The translations under genes and the position numbers were made by a program. Positions 25,638 to 38,913 of a stretch of DNA of 64,000 nt are shown piece by piece. Below the pieces are notes generated by a model, which saw nothing but the letters and a program-made list of their open reading frames with translations, was not told the DNA's origin and did no database searches. The stretch is from Parasegetibacter sp. NRK P23 (GTDB taxonomy: Bacteria > Bacteroidota > Bacteroidia > Chitinophagales > Chitinophagaceae): contig NZ_JAMDLG010000001.1 in assembly GCF_023721715.1 (NCBI RefSeq), forward strand, positions 2,953,784-3,017,783, in the 5' to 3' direction. Each line of letters begins with the position of its first letter. Position 1 is the first letter of the stretch.

Positions 25638-28106
25638 TTAAAGTGCTACGAAAGTAAGCACCTGGCCTTTTACCGTGGGCACATCATATAACATAGACGG
25701 TTTAATTTGCGGAGCGGACACGGATGCTTTGGGCGAAATTACAGGATCAGGAACAGGCGCAGTTTCAAAGAAGACATTCGGGTTAACGCCGGAAGCCGCC
25801 TTTAATGGTGCGCCGTTGCTAAGCGCCAGCGCATGGTGCACGCGAAGCCTTAGGTTTCCACCCAGGTTCGATTTCACTGAAAGTTTTGTGAGCTTTCCTT
25901 CCTTCCATTCGATCTTCACTACTTCAAAACCGCCCCATGCACGCAGTCCGGTAATACTCCCCGACTTCCACTGATCGGGCAGCGCCGGCAGGATATGAAT
26001 GGCGCCATCTGAAGTTTGCATCAGCATCTCTGTGATGCCGGCCGTGCAACCGAAATTACCATCAATCTGGAACGGCGGATGCGCATCGAACAGGTTGTTG
26101 TAAGTTCCGCCACCGCCGGGGTTTACGCCCAGTGGGGTAAGCTGGTTTTGAATCAGTTTATAGGCATGATTCCCGTTCTGCATCTTGGCCCACCAGTTTA
26201 CTTTCCAGCCCATGCTCCATCCGGTGGATACGTCTCCGCGGTGAATCAGCGTGGTGTTGGAAGCGCTGAACAACTCCGGTGTGCGGTATGGAGAGATTTG
26301 GTTGGAAGGAAAAAGTCCATACAAATGCGAGATATGGCGGTGCTTATCATCCGGACTGTCCACATCATCCAGCCATTCCTGTAACTGCCCGTGCTGCCCG
26401 ATGTGCATGGGCGGCAGGCGTTTGCGCATACGGATGAGCGTGTCCACAAAAGCAGCGTCCTTACCCAACACACGCGCCGCGCGGATGGCGGTGGTGAAGG
26501 CGTCGAAAACGATCTGGTTGTCCATGGTGGCGCCTGCGTCAATAGAAGCGCCTTCGTGCGCACGGGGCGCATTCTCCGGAGAAGTTCCGGGGTTTACAAC
26601 CAGCCATTTGTACGTAGGATGTTCCACCAGGAAATCGACATAAAAAGTTGCCGCGCCTTTCAGTACCGGGTAAACGCTTTCCAGGTATTTTTTATCGCCG
26701 TTATATAAGAAATGTTCCCAGAGGTGCTGGCTCGTCCAGCCGCCACCCGCGTTCCATATACCCCAGAAGGCTCCATCCACGGGGCCTGTGGCCCGCCAGA
26801 TGTCTGTATTATGGTGGGCCACCCATCCTCTCGCGCCGTACATGCTTTTTGCTGTAGTGGCACCGGTTTCCGCCATTTCCTTTACCATCGTAAGGAAGGG
26901 TTCGTGCAATTCGGCGAGGTTGGTTCTTTCCGCGGGCCAGTAGTTCATTTCCGCATTAATGTTAATGGTGTATTTGCTGTCCCACGCGGGCCGGAGGTTG
27001 TGGTTCCAGATGCCCTGCAGGTTGGCTGCCTGTCCTCCGGGTTGGGAAGAAGAGATCAGCAGATAGCGCCCGAACTGGTAGTACAACGCGATGAACTGGG
27101 GATCGAAGGTGTTCCTGAAATTAGAAAGGCGTTCGTCTGTAGGAAGCGATTCCGCACCAGAAGTACCCAGATCCAGTTTTACCCGGTTGAAATATTTCTG
27201 GTAGGCTGGCACATGCATCTTAAAAAGGGCGGCGTAAGATTTTGCCGCAGCCTTGTTCAGGTAAGTTTTCGCCCGCTCCTGTTCATTCCCGCTGATGTCT
27301 TTGTAATTGTTGAAATTAGTCGCGATCGAGATATAGATCGTAACCGCGTTGGCGTCCTTTACTGCAATGGTGCTGTCATCGGGAATTACGGTACCACCTT
27401 CATTGCGCAAACGTGCGATGCCTTTAAAACGTATTTTACCTTCTACCCCCTCGTGGTCACTTGTAAGGCCATCTATCACAAGTTCGTTTCCTGCTGCCTT
27501 TATTGTTGCACGGCGATGCGGGGTGGAATAAGCCGCTACAAAAGAAATGCTGCCGGGCTTGCTCGCGGTAAGTCTTACCGCTACCACTCTATCTGTAAAA
27601 GAAGCAATCGCTTCACGCGTGTAAGTGATGCCATTCACCGTATAAGAGGTCTTGCTTACCGCGGTTTCAATATCCAGTTCACGGTGGTAACCCGTGTACT
27701 TTTCGTGGCCATCGAAAGTAAGCAGCAGGTTACCTACGGGCTGAAACATCTGGCCGGAGGAGGCTTTTCCGAACATCACCCTGTTGGCCATCCTTTCAGC
27801 GTCTTTGTATTTACGATCGAAGATCAGTTGCCGTATTGCGGCGAGAGAATCCAATGTTCCGGGGCTATCGTTCCGGTAAGGACTTCCGCTCCATACCGTA
27901 TGTTCGTTTAACTGAATAATTTCCTGCGGCACATTTCCGTACACCATGGCGCCCTGCCTTCCATTTCCAATCGGCAGGGCATTCTCCCACACTTTACCGG
28001 AAGGCTGTTTGTACCAGAGTTTCCAGGCGTTCGTTTGCGCCTTCGGAACTCCTGTAATTCCAACCAGTCCCAGTAAAACACAATAAATATTCAGGCGCAA
28101 TCGCAT
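25638..28106 (-). CDS. GH95 glycosidase, predicted alpha-L-galactosidase type
   Basis: An 822-residue secreted GH95. The N-terminal beta-domain shows [30 protein letters not shown] and [11 protein letters not shown]. The (alpha/alpha)6 domain has [45 protein letters not shown] and [11 protein letters not shown]. In the T-x-N-x-N segment the first position, His in 1,2-alpha-L-fucosidases (H419 of the Bifidobacterium enzyme), is Thr. As I recall, that change marks the Bacteroides ovatus GH95 that removes alpha-L-galactose from corn xylan. Together with Rex-type GH8 and xylan esterases, L-galactose removal is the better guess; L-fucose remains possible. Confidence 0.87.
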   Translation of the reverse strand: MRLRLNIYCVLLGLVGITGVPKAQTNAWKLWYKQPSGKVWENALPIGNGRQGAMVYGNVPQEIIQLNEHTVWSGSPYRNDSPGTLDSLAAIRQLIFDRKYKDAERMANRVMFGKASSGQMFQPVGNLLLTFDGHEKYTGYHRELDIETAVSKTSYTVNGITYTREAIASFTDRVVAVRLTASKPGSISFVAAYSTPHRRATIKAAGNELVIDGLTSDHEGVEGKIRFKGIARLRNEGGTVIPDDSTIAVKDANAVTIYISIATNFNNYKDISGNEQERAKTYLNKAAAKSYAALFKMHVPAYQKYFNRVKLDLGTSGAESLPTDERLSNFRNTFDPQFIALYYQFGRYLLISSSQPGGQAANLQGIWNHNLRPAWDSKYTININAEMNYWPAERTNLAELHEPFLTMVKEMAETGATTAKSMYGARGWVAHHNTDIWRATGPVDGAFWGIWNAGGGWTSQHLWEHFLYNGDKKYLESVYPVLKGAATFYVDFLVEHPTYKWLVVNPGTSPENAPRAHEGASIDAGATMDNQIVFDAFTTAIRAARVLGKDAAFVDTLIRMRKRLPPMHIGQHGQLQEWLDDVDSPDDKHRHISHLYGLFPSNQISPYRTPELFSASNTTLIHRGDVSTGWSMGWKVNWWAKMQNGNHAYKLIQNQLTPLGVNPGGGGTYNNLFDAHPPFQIDGNFGCTAGITEMLMQTSDGAIHILPALPDQWKSGSITGLRAWGGFEVVKIEWKEGKLTKLSVKSNLGGNLRLRVHHALALSNGAPLKAASGVNPNVFFETAPVPDPVISPKASVSAPQIKPSMLYDVPTVKGQVLTFVAL

Positions 28107-28170
28107 CTTCGTCTGTTTTAAAATAAAATCAGGAACAAGTTAACTTATATCAGCCCAAATCAACTGAGAT

Positions 28171-29433
28171 TCACTGAATGATCTGGTATTTTCCACTCAG
28201 GTGCATCAGGCAGAACAGGTAAAGCAGCCCATCATAATAGGGGTCGAAATAGCCATCTTCATAAGGTTCCAGTTTTGCGTTCCACAACTTGTGTACGAAG
28301 TCCAGACTTTGTTTTTCCCTGTTCACCAATGAAGCGGATGCCGCGGTAGCGATCAATCCTATAGAATGCCTTAGTTTTTTTACGGTGCCGGCCTGCAAAA
28401 CAAATTCCGGCCTGGAGCCATCCAGTTCAAACTGGTCCTCGAAACTGTCTATTCCTTTGGAGCGGAGGAACTGCTGAAATCTTTTGGCGTAACCTTCCTG
28501 CCAGGCTTTGTCTTTGCCGAACCAGGTATAATCCATCGCGATGTTCATGGGTACGCGCCAGGAATCGTAGCGGAAGGCCGCGGGCATCCAGCGGGTGGAA
28601 TGTGGCGCGCCGCTGAATTCCGCATAGTCGGGATTCAGCGCTGTTACGGGATGTGTTGTTCTTTTCAGAAAGGCCCTGGAGGTGTCCGCACAATCGCGGT
28701 AGAATTGTTCGTGCCCGTCTTTGGCGTACACCGCCCATACTTCGTAGAAAGCCGGCAGGTGGTAGGAAGGATCGGTCCAGTTGTAATTGTTGCCTTCGGG
28801 TACAAAAGTGATCTGTTTGTGTTCCGTATTGATGAGGTTGTAGATGTTTCCTGTGCCATTCTTCTTCCACATTTCATCGAGGATAAACCTGGCCTCATTG
28901 TAGTAATGTATCCCGGTATTGTTGCCCCATTTATTCGCGGCGAACAACAGACTGGTAATATAATACAACTCTCCATCGGAGGCGGAGCCTTCGGAATTCT
29001 TTTTCATCGTGGCGGGATTGAAACTCCACGCGAAATACCCTTTCCGGGGACCATCCTGGTGCTGAAGGTATTTCTTCGACCAGCGCCATATTTTATCGAA
29101 TACTTCTTTTTTATCCAGTTGTACCGCCACCATCATCCCGTAGGAAAGTCCTTCCGTACGCGCATCTTTGTTCTTGATGTCCGACACATACGCCATGGAA
29201 TCGCCCACTTCAAAATAAATGCGGTCCGGCCCTTCGAACAGGTCCTTATAGGCTTTTTCTACCTTCTTATCAATATCGGCCTGCTTATAGCCCGCCTCTT
29301 TAAAAAGGTTCCTGTACGAGGCATTTTTAAACACCTTTTGCGTAGCTGCCTTCCCTTTTGAGCTATTATTTTGCGCCATGCCGCACAAGGGCAGCATGCA
29401 GGCGATGAACAGCGAACGGATCATGGGTTTCAT
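28171..29433 (-). CDS. GH8 reducing-end xylose-releasing exo-oligoxylanase (Rex type)
   Basis: A 420-residue GH8 with signal MKPMIRSLFIACMLPLCGMAQ. The catalytic acid region is DARTEGLSYGMMVAVQLDKKEVFDKIWRW, followed by SASDGELYYITSLLFAANKWG and RYDSWRVPMNIAMDY, which holds the likely base Asp. The long C-terminal part (SFEDQFELDG, EDGYFDPYYDGLLYLFCLMHL) matches Rex enzymes (EC 3.2.1.156), which clip single xyloses from the reducing end of xylo-oligosaccharides, and not cellulases of the family. It sits between the GH95 and an acetyl esterase gene; the set fits periplasmic finishing of decorated xylo-oligosaccharides. Confidence 0.87.
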   Translation of the reverse strand: MKPMIRSLFIACMLPLCGMAQNNSSKGKAATQKVFKNASYRNLFKEAGYKQADIDKKVEKAYKDLFEGPDRIYFEVGDSMAYVSDIKNKDARTEGLSYGMMVAVQLDKKEVFDKIWRWSKKYLQHQDGPRKGYFAWSFNPATMKKNSEGSASDGELYYITSLLFAANKWGNNTGIHYYNEARFILDEMWKKNGTGNIYNLINTEHKQITFVPEGNNYNWTDPSYHLPAFYEVWAVYAKDGHEQFYRDCADTSRAFLKRTTHPVTALNPDYAEFSGAPHSTRWMPAAFRYDSWRVPMNIAMDYTWFGKDKAWQEGYAKRFQQFLRSKGIDSFEDQFELDGSRPEFVLQAGTVKKLRHSIGLIATAASASLVNREKQSLDFVHKLWNAKLEPYEDGYFDPYYDGLLYLFCLMHLSGKYQIIQ

Positions 29434-29468
29434 ATGACAACACTTTCACGAATGACTATATAATTCGG

Positions 29469-32768
<3,300 letters not shown>

Positions 32769-33242
32769 ATGAATGCATCTCCGGTTCCAGCCGTACAAAA
32801 ACGTAAACGGATCCTGGCCGATAACCCGCTTAAGCCTGCCACATCCCAACCCGATGTTCAACGCGGATCCAACCAGCGCAGTCACGATGAAAAGCTGCTC
32901 CAGCTTGAGAAAAAAGCAGCCGACCTGCTCGCGCAGAAAGAAGCCTACCATCTCCTGGTACAAAAACATTACAGCGAGAAAGTAAAATTGCGCAACAGGG
33001 TGAGTGGCGTCATGAAGCACATCAAAGAAACACTTAGCAAGGACACTATTCCCGGGGGAAAGTTGAAACAACTTCAACACCACGATCCCGAGGCACTTTT
33101 CCAGGAGAACAGGTTACTCAAATGGAAATTATCTGTTATCGAACATTTCTTCGCGAACAGTTTCCCGGAACTGGAGCCTTTGGAAGAAGAGGAAACACTT
33201 TCCTGTTCGGGCACGCCGTTGAAAGAGGGAAAAGCGTCGTAA
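32769..33242 (+). CDS. Hypothetical charged coiled-coil protein
   Basis: A 157-residue protein I do not recognise. It has no signal peptide or membrane segment. Residues 1-40 are basic and proline-containing (VQKRKRILADNPLKPATSQP). Residues 40-100 look helical and heptad-like (HDEKLLQLEKKAADLLAQKEAYHLLVQKHY, split by charged residues), followed by NRLLKWKLSVIEHFFANSFPELEPLEEEE, an acidic tail and a Cys-containing end. The frame lies in non-coding space between a divergent operon and the convergent SDR gene (10 bases apart), and it starts at an ATG after an AT-rich leader, so it is probably real. A small regulator or structural coiled coil is possible; nothing in the sequence decides. Confidence 0.55.
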   Translation: MNASPVPAVQKRKRILADNPLKPATSQPDVQRGSNQRSHDEKLLQLEKKAADLLAQKEAYHLLVQKHYSEKVKLRNRVSGVMKHIKETLSKDTIPGGKLKQLQHHDPEALFQENRLLKWKLSVIEHFFANSFPELEPLEEEETLSCSGTPLKEGKAS

Positions 33243-33252
33243 GTTACCGGGC

Positions 33253-34011
33253 TTATCTTTTATACCCCAGTTCCGCCCCGCCGCTTACGGGCAATATCGT
33301 GCCGGTGATGAACCTCGCTTTTTCCGAGGCCAGGAATACACAGGCATCCGCCACCACGTCACCTTCCGGACAATACCCCAGCGCGTGTATTGCATCCAGG
33401 TAATTTTCTATGTTGGCGGGATCCGGCTGCTGCGCGCTCCAGGAACGCAGCATAGGCGTCCATACGCCGGCGGGCGCAACGGCGTTCACCCGGATACCAA
33501 ACGGCGCATAGTCCAATGCCATCGATTTGGTAAGCGCATTCATGGCGCCTTTGGTGGCAGTATAGGCCGCATGCCGTTCCTGCCCGATTTCCCCGGTTAA
33601 ACTGCTGGTATTGATGATGCAGCCCTTCGACCGCTTTAACGCTTCAAGGGCGTAACGCGTGGTGTGGAAGATGCTTTTCAGGTTCACCTCAAATAATTGC
33701 GTCCATTCTTCTTCCGAAGTTTCATGCAAGGGTACGGAAGGCCCGGCAATGCCTGCGTTATTGTGGACCACATCTATGTTACCGAACCTTTCAATCGTAG
33801 CTTTCACCGCATTGGCCACATCTGCAGCCCGGGACACATCACCCAAAAACCCTGCGTGTTGTGTACCTAAAAAGTTCATCGCCTCCTTAAGTCCAGCCGC
33901 ATCGTTTGAAACAATCGCCACTGCTGCTCCCGCCTGCGCATATTGTTTCGCGCACTCCCAGCCTATCCCGGCAGTTCCCCCGGTAAGAAAAACGGTTTTT
34001 CCTTTCAGCAT
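33253..34011 (-). CDS. SDR-family oxidoreductase, probably of L-fucose/L-fuconate oxidation
   Basis: A 252-residue classical short-chain dehydrogenase: NAD(P) motif TGGTAGIG, NNAG in VVHNNAGIAGP, active-site Ser in INTSSLTGE and the YTATK Tyr/Lys pair, ending GTILPVSGGAELGYKR. It is cytoplasmic and is the last gene of a run with L-fuconate dehydratase and a symporter (13 bases after the symporter). In non-phosphorylating L-fucose pathways SDR enzymes act either on L-fucose or on 2-keto-3-deoxy-L-fuconate; I cannot tell which from sequence. It might also serve as a sugar dehydrogenase for L-galactose or pentoses. Confidence 0.8.
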   Translation of the reverse strand: MLKGKTVFLTGGTAGIGWECAKQYAQAGAAVAIVSNDAAGLKEAMNFLGTQHAGFLGDVSRAADVANAVKATIERFGNIDVVHNNAGIAGPSVPLHETSEEEWTQLFEVNLKSIFHTTRYALEALKRSKGCIINTSSLTGEIGQERHAAYTATKGAMNALTKSMALDYAPFGIRVNAVAPAGVWTPMLRSWSAQQPDPANIENYLDAIHALGYCPEGDVVADACVFLASEKARFITGTILPVSGGAELGYKR

Positions 34012-34024
34012 ATCATTGGTTTTA

Positions 34025-35677
34025 TTACCTGAATAAATAAAAAAGCGTGAGCATCACAACAAAAAGGATGGCCGACAACACCTTATAGTTGCCGATCCCC
34101 TTCCAGCCCCCTGCTTTTAAGGGCTCACGAAACGAGCGCCAGTACAAACCTTCACTCACCGGTGTATGCTGAACAGGAAATACTAAAGAGAATACCACCT
34201 GCATCAGGAGACACACACAAAAAAGATAAAAGGCCAGCATCATGAAGTGAATGTTTCCCATCGGATTCCCGGGATGAATTTTGTTTAAGGCGAATACGAC
34301 CGCACCCAAAGCAGAACCCAACCATAGCGTGAGCTTCGCCGACTTCGCAGATGCCTTTCGCCAGAATATCCCCATCAGGAAAACGGCCGTTATCGGCGGT
34401 GCGATATGTGCGATGATGTCGTTTAATCCGCTGAAAATACTTTCATACCGGTTCAACAGGGGCAACAGCGCCAGCGACAACACCAGGGCCACACCCGCAC
34501 TTATTTTCCCCACCTTTACCAGCCTGGCATCACTGGCTTTCGGATACCGCTGTCGGTAAATATCATAGCTCACCATCGTTGAGATGGAATTCAACGCTCC
34601 AGAAACCTGGCTCATCAAGCCCGACAACAATGCCGCCACCAATACACCCACTAGTCCCGTGGGCAGCAATTGTGTGATCATTAGTGTATAAATGCCTTTG
34701 CTGTTCACCGTTTCGTTGCCTGCCGCGTCCATTGATCTTAGTGCAGACACATCCAGCAACCCCGATTGCGCCAGGGTGAACGCGAACAACCCGGGCAACA
34801 CGAAGATGAATACCGGAAGTATTTTTATGAATCCACAAAATAGAGGTCCCACCCGCGCATGGTTCTCATCCTTCGCACCGAGTACCCGTTGTACGATGGT
34901 CTGGTCGGCGCACCAATACCAGATGCCCAGTACGGGATACCCCAGGAATACGGCGTACCAGCTCATACCGCTTTCATCGCCCGAAGGGCGCATCATCGAA
35001 AGGCGGCTCATCTCTCCCTGCTCCTGCAGTACTTTTACCATCGGTTCCCATCCGCCCATTTTGAAAAAGGCAGCCGCCGAAATCACCACCGCACCAGTGA
35101 TGAGCACTACCGTTTGAATAGACTCCGTTACCACCACGGCTTTCAATCCGCCCAGCACCGTATAAATTGTGGTGATTACCGATATCACAATCACGCTCAG
35201 GTACAGATCAATACCGAAAAGCGTTTCCAGCACGATGCCCCCTGCCAGCATAGAAAAGGCAATATGGATCACGATGGCAGACACAATAGAAACGATCACG
35301 AGCCAGTTCCTGCTGGATCGGTCATATCTTTTCTCAAGAAAATCGGGTAAAGTGGCCACGCCTGATTTAATGTAGAAAGGCGCGAAGAACAGCGCGAGCA
35401 AAATAAGGGTGAAGGCCGACATCCACTCGAAGTTCCCGTACAATAAGCCGCTGTCGAATCCACTCTGAGCCAGACTCACCAGGTGCACGGTGGAAATATT
35501 GGTCGCGAAAAGCGCCAGGCCGATCGCGGGCCAGCGGAGTGATCTTCCTGCAAGGAAATAAGCCCCCGCGGTTTTCCCCTCCGGTGCACGACGGGCCCTG
35601 TAGCCCGTGTAGATGCCAATGCCCACAATCAGGAGCACATATACTATACTGATGATAAGATCGGGCGCTTGTATCAT
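34025..35677 (-). CDS. Sodium:solute symporter (SSS family), sugar or sugar-acid uptake
   Basis: A 550-residue multi-spanning inner-membrane protein. It shows SSS-family landmarks: GRSLRWPAIGLALFATNISTVHLVSLAQSGF, GVATLPDFLEKRYDRSSR, TVLGGLKAVVVTESIQT, YWCADQTIVQRVLGAKDENHAR and GLMSQVSGALNSISTMVSYDIYR. About 13-14 hydrophobic segments are visible. It lies between L-fuconate dehydratase (27 bases) and the SDR gene (13 bases), so L-fucose, L-galactose or the matching aldonate is the likely cargo (inference). It resembles sugar SSS carriers of the SGLT type more than the symporter at 53559. Confidence 0.88.
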   Translation of the reverse strand: MIQAPDLIISIVYVLLIVGIGIYTGYRARRAPEGKTAGAYFLAGRSLRWPAIGLALFATNISTVHLVSLAQSGFDSGLLYGNFEWMSAFTLILLALFFAPFYIKSGVATLPDFLEKRYDRSSRNWLVIVSIVSAIVIHIAFSMLAGGIVLETLFGIDLYLSVIVISVITTIYTVLGGLKAVVVTESIQTVVLITGAVVISAAAFFKMGGWEPMVKVLQEQGEMSRLSMMRPSGDESGMSWYAVFLGYPVLGIWYWCADQTIVQRVLGAKDENHARVGPLFCGFIKILPVFIFVLPGLFAFTLAQSGLLDVSALRSMDAAGNETVNSKGIYTLMITQLLPTGLVGVLVAALLSGLMSQVSGALNSISTMVSYDIYRQRYPKASDARLVKVGKISAGVALVLSLALLPLLNRYESIFSGLNDIIAHIAPPITAVFLMGIFWRKASAKSAKLTLWLGSALGAVVFALNKIHPGNPMGNIHFMMLAFYLFCVCLLMQVVFSLVFPVQHTPVSEGLYWRSFREPLKAGGWKGIGNYKVLSAILFVVMLTLFYLFR

Positions 35678-35704
35678 ACGGCAATGAATAAACGAATAAA
35701 TAGG

Positions 35705-36931
35705 CTATACTGGTTTCAGCTCGCAACTGCTTCCGGCTTCCTGCGGCACCTTGTACACCCCTCCGGAAACCTGTACCGGATGCACAAAATGCGTTCGGAG
35801 GTGCGGAATGTGTTCAAGGAAAAGCGCCTCATGTCCCAGGCTGATGTGGTTGAACAATACCAGGTGCTGGTGCAGTTGTCCCATATCCCCTACATGCGGC
35901 ACCACGGGAATGCCATACTTTCTGCACAAGAGGCTTACCGTGATAAACTCACTCACGCCGCCCAGCCGTACCGCATCCGCCTGTATAAAACCCGCCGCAC
36001 CGGTTTGCAGGTAATTTTTAAATAGTATCCGGTTCGGCACATGCTCGCCCAGCGCCAGTTTCACCGGCGCGATGGCATCAGCAAGGGTTTTGTGCGCCAG
36101 CACATCATCGGGATGGGTGGGTTCCTCGATCCAGTATGGATTCATTGCTTTAAGGGCTCCGCAAATGGAAATGGCCCGGGGCAGGTTCCATTGCTGGTTG
36201 GCATCCAGCATAATGGTTGCGGCATCACCCGCTGCTTCCCGCACCAGGTTGGCCCTGCGGATATCCCGTTGCGCGTCCGGTGACCCAACTTTCAGTTTCA
36301 TGGCCGTAAACCCTTCGCCCACGGCTTTCTTCACATTCTCCCTTACCTGTTCATCCGTGTAATTGAACCAACCGATGGAAGTATCGTATCCCGGGTAACC
36401 TGCCGACAGAATAGTTTTCCGTTGTTCCGTTCCCGCATTGTTTTCTTGCAGCAATGTCAATGCTTCTTCGCGGGTCAGTTCATCTTCGAGGTAAGAAAGA
36501 TCAAGTGTGGCGAGTATTTGTTCAGGGGAAAGATCGATAAGCAGCTTCCACAAGGGCACGCCTTTCTTTTTTGCCCACAGGTCGTAACAGGCATTGGTAA
36601 CCGAAGCGAGCGCCAGGTGTACCACGCCCTTGTGCGGACCGAGCCAACGGAACTGCTGCTCGTTGCTTAGTTGATAAAACAATTGGCCGAAGTCCGCCAT
36701 CACTTCTTCAATATCCTTCCCTTTGAGCTGTTCCGCATAAAAAGCCGCCGCTGCGCAAACCAGTTCATTCCCTTCGCCCAATGTAAAAGCCAACCCTGTT
36801 CCTTCATGGCCGCTGGAATCCACCAAAGTAGTAACAGCGTAGGAATAAACGGGATCGCGGTGTATGGCATCGCTTCCGGCTCCCTTCCCGAGTGGGAAGC
36901 GCCTGTCGGATACCTGAACTTTATGAATCAT
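35705..36931 (-). CDS. fucD: L-fuconate dehydratase (enolase superfamily)
   Basis: A 408-residue enolase-superfamily enzyme that follows the Xanthomonas L-fuconate dehydratase: GSDAIHRDPVYSYA, AFTLGEGNELV and RWLGPHKGVVHLALASVTNACYDLWA. Key residues line up with that enzyme: K212/K214 in AMKLKVG, metal ligands D243 (MLDANQQ), E269 (WIEEPTHPDD) and E296 (LGEHVPNR), and the His-Asp pair D319 / H346 (VVPHVGD). It dehydrates L-fuconate to 2-keto-3-deoxy-L-fuconate; the known enzyme also takes L-galactonate and D-arabinonate. It is cytoplasmic and transcribed with an SSS carrier and an SDR. It shows that the released L-fucose (or L-galactose) is oxidised, not phosphorylated. Confidence 0.92.
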   Translation of the reverse strand: MIHKVQVSDRRFPLGKGAGSDAIHRDPVYSYAVTTLVDSSGHEGTGLAFTLGEGNELVCAAAAFYAEQLKGKDIEEVMADFGQLFYQLSNEQQFRWLGPHKGVVHLALASVTNACYDLWAKKKGVPLWKLLIDLSPEQILATLDLSYLEDELTREEALTLLQENNAGTEQRKTILSAGYPGYDTSIGWFNYTDEQVRENVKKAVGEGFTAMKLKVGSPDAQRDIRRANLVREAAGDAATIMLDANQQWNLPRAISICGALKAMNPYWIEEPTHPDDVLAHKTLADAIAPVKLALGEHVPNRILFKNYLQTGAAGFIQADAVRLGGVSEFITVSLLCRKYGIPVVPHVGDMGQLHQHLVLFNHISLGHEALFLEHIPHLRTHFVHPVQVSGGVYKVPQEAGSSCELKPV

Positions 36932-36960
36932 AAAAAAATTATTAGGGGATAATGTTTCTG

Positions 36961-38913
36961 TTAGGGCTGCTGTGCGTCTGTCCGGAAGGGTGCTGCCGGC
37001 AACCCTGCTTTATTGAAAAGATTCGCCGCTCCTGCGTCATCGGCCCAGGCATAACGCACCGCCACCGGCTTTTTCACCTGGTCCGCGGCAACCATCACTT
37101 TATTGTTTTGAATCACCGCTGTCGCGGGATAGAAAACACCATCCGAAGCGGCAACTTCAAATCCATTTAAGTCAGTATCACCAGGTTTAAGTGCCAGGCC
37201 CGGACCTGTTTGCGCAAACCGAACTGTGATTGTGTTGCCATTTATTTTCATCCCCTGAAACACAGGACCGGAAGCAACTGTATCTATTCCATACGTTTTT
37301 TGCAGGGCAAGCGCTGCGAGGCGCGCACCTACTCCCTGTTTGTTGCGGGGATGAATATCGTTGGCGTCGCCGATGTCGATGGTAACGGCCATCCCCGTAT
37401 GCGGCAATTTGGTGGCCATTTGTTGCGCTTCGCGTAATTCAGCCCATTTGCTTCCTTTGTTGCTGTTGCCACCAGCCTCGTTAAAGCTGGTGAGCTGCAC
37501 GAAGTAAAAAGGGAAATTACCCTGTTGCCAATGCCTTCTCCAATCGGAGATCATGAGTGGGAATTGTTTTGCATATGCTTTTGCGTTCTGCACATTGGCC
37601 TCGCCCTGGTACCAGATGGCTCCTTTTATACCGAAAGGTACCAACGGGTGTATCATGGCATTGTACAGGAGAGAAGGGTATTCATTCGCACCGATGTTAT
37701 TGGTAGATACCCGCGCTTCGTAGAGGTGATAGGCCCAACTACCGGAAAGGGATATACGCTTATTACCTGTTGAAAGGAATAGCTGCGCGGAGTCGCCATA
37801 AATACCGCCGCCTGCGCCGGAGTCATCCACTTTTACGGCGATGGTATTTTTCCCTTTCCGTAAAATTCCATCCGGAATACGGTACACGCGGTGCACATTA
37901 TAACCTGCTGTGCTTCCAAGTTTCACCCCATTGAGGTAGGTTTCATCGCTGTCATCGATCATGCCGAGGTGCAGCATACTTTCTTTACCGGGTTCATCTT
38001 CCAGCCACAGTTCTTTCCGGTACCATACCACGCCATCGAAACGCGCCCCCCAATCTTGGTTATCCCAAAGTCCCGGCAATACCATTTTTAGCCAGCCATG
38101 ATGGTCGTAATCTATTTCTTTCCAGCTTGCCGAACCTGCCGTATCGCCGATGATGCGTTGTAAACCGCCGATGTATTCTTCCGCTTCTTTCCGCCGCAAG
38201 GCATACATCGAATCCAACGTAATTTTGGGAAACGAAGCGATCCATTGGCTGAAATCCGCCGATCCTTCAAAACCTTCCCTGCTGGTCCAGGTTTCAATAT
38301 TGGTGCCGCCCCAGGTAGTATTGATCAGCCCGATGGGTACGCCTGTTCTCTGGTGAATGGCCCTTCCGAAAAAATAACCGACCGCGGAAAACGGGCTGAT
38401 CGCTCCGGGGTTACAACTTTGCCAATGGCCGCCCTTCAGATCGTCTGCCGGCAGTGCGGCGATGTTCTTTTCAACCGTGAATAATCGTATGTTGGGATAG
38501 TCCGCGTTGCGGATTTCTTCTTCCGCATTAAGTACCTCCGACCATCCTTTTACCGGAAACTCCATATTGGACTGACCGGAGCACACCCATACATCGCCCA
38601 TAAGAATACCTTTCAGCACCCGCGTGGTAGTTCCCTGTATTTCCATATCATAAGGACCACCTGCTTTTTCGGGTTTCAACTGAAGGTACCATTTACCATC
38701 CGTACCTGTTTTCGTTTCCGCTGTTTGCTGGTGAAAACAAATGGTAATGGCTTCTCCAGGCGCAGCCCATCCCCATATTTTTACGGGAAGATCACGCTGC
38801 AAGACCATGCTGTCGCCGAATATTTTTGGGAGGGTTGGTTGCGCAACACCTGCTGTTCCGAAAACAGAAAGCATGACTGTAACCACCAAATGCCGCATCA
38901 TTCTACAACTCAT
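36961..38913 (-). CDS. Sialate O-acetylesterase-like / CE20-like acetylesterase
   Basis: A 650-residue secreted SGNH esterase with signal ending TAGVAQ. It carries DVWVCSGQSNMEFPVKGW (Ser about 115), INTTWGGTNIETWTSREGF, GAIWYQGEANVQNA and DIGDANDIHPRNKQGVG (catalytic Asp/His). Residues about 265-385 (WYRKELWLEDEPG to GIYGDSAQLFLS) form an inserted GH2-like jelly roll. That build is shared by sialate O-acetylesterases and by CE20 xyloglucan acetylesterases; in a locus with GH95 and alpha-galactosidases the latter role is more likely (inference). Its ATG overlaps the GH95 stop by 4 bases (ATGA), so the two are translationally coupled. Confidence 0.86.
   Translation of the reverse strand: MSCRMMRHLVVTVMLSVFGTAGVAQPTLPKIFGDSMVLQRDLPVKIWGWAAPGEAITICFHQQTAETKTGTDGKWYLQLKPEKAGGPYDMEIQGTTTRVLKGILMGDVWVCSGQSNMEFPVKGWSEVLNAEEEIRNADYPNIRLFTVEKNIAALPADDLKGGHWQSCNPGAISPFSAVGYFFGRAIHQRTGVPIGLINTTWGGTNIETWTSREGFEGSADFSQWIASFPKITLDSMYALRRKEAEEYIGGLQRIIGDTAGSASWKEIDYDHHGWLKMVLPGLWDNQDWGARFDGVVWYRKELWLEDEPGKESMLHLGMIDDSDETYLNGVKLGSTAGYNVHRVYRIPDGILRKGKNTIAVKVDDSGAGGGIYGDSAQLFLSTGNKRISLSGSWAYHLYEARVSTNNIGANEYPSLLYNAMIHPLVPFGIKGAIWYQGEANVQNAKAYAKQFPLMISDWRRHWQQGNFPFYFVQLTSFNEAGGNSNKGSKWAELREAQQMATKLPHTGMAVTIDIGDANDIHPRNKQGVGARLAALALQKTYGIDTVASGPVFQGMKINGNTITVRFAQTGPGLALKPGDTDLNGFEVAASDGVFYPATAVIQNNKVMVAADQVKKPVAVRYAWADDAGAANLFNKAGLPAAPFRTDAQQP

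Noticed and set aside
26712-27911. 399-codon open frame on the + strand
   Set aside because: It lies fully inside the GH95 gene on the other strand. Composition is Arg/Phe/Val-rich with no family pattern, so it is an antisense shadow.
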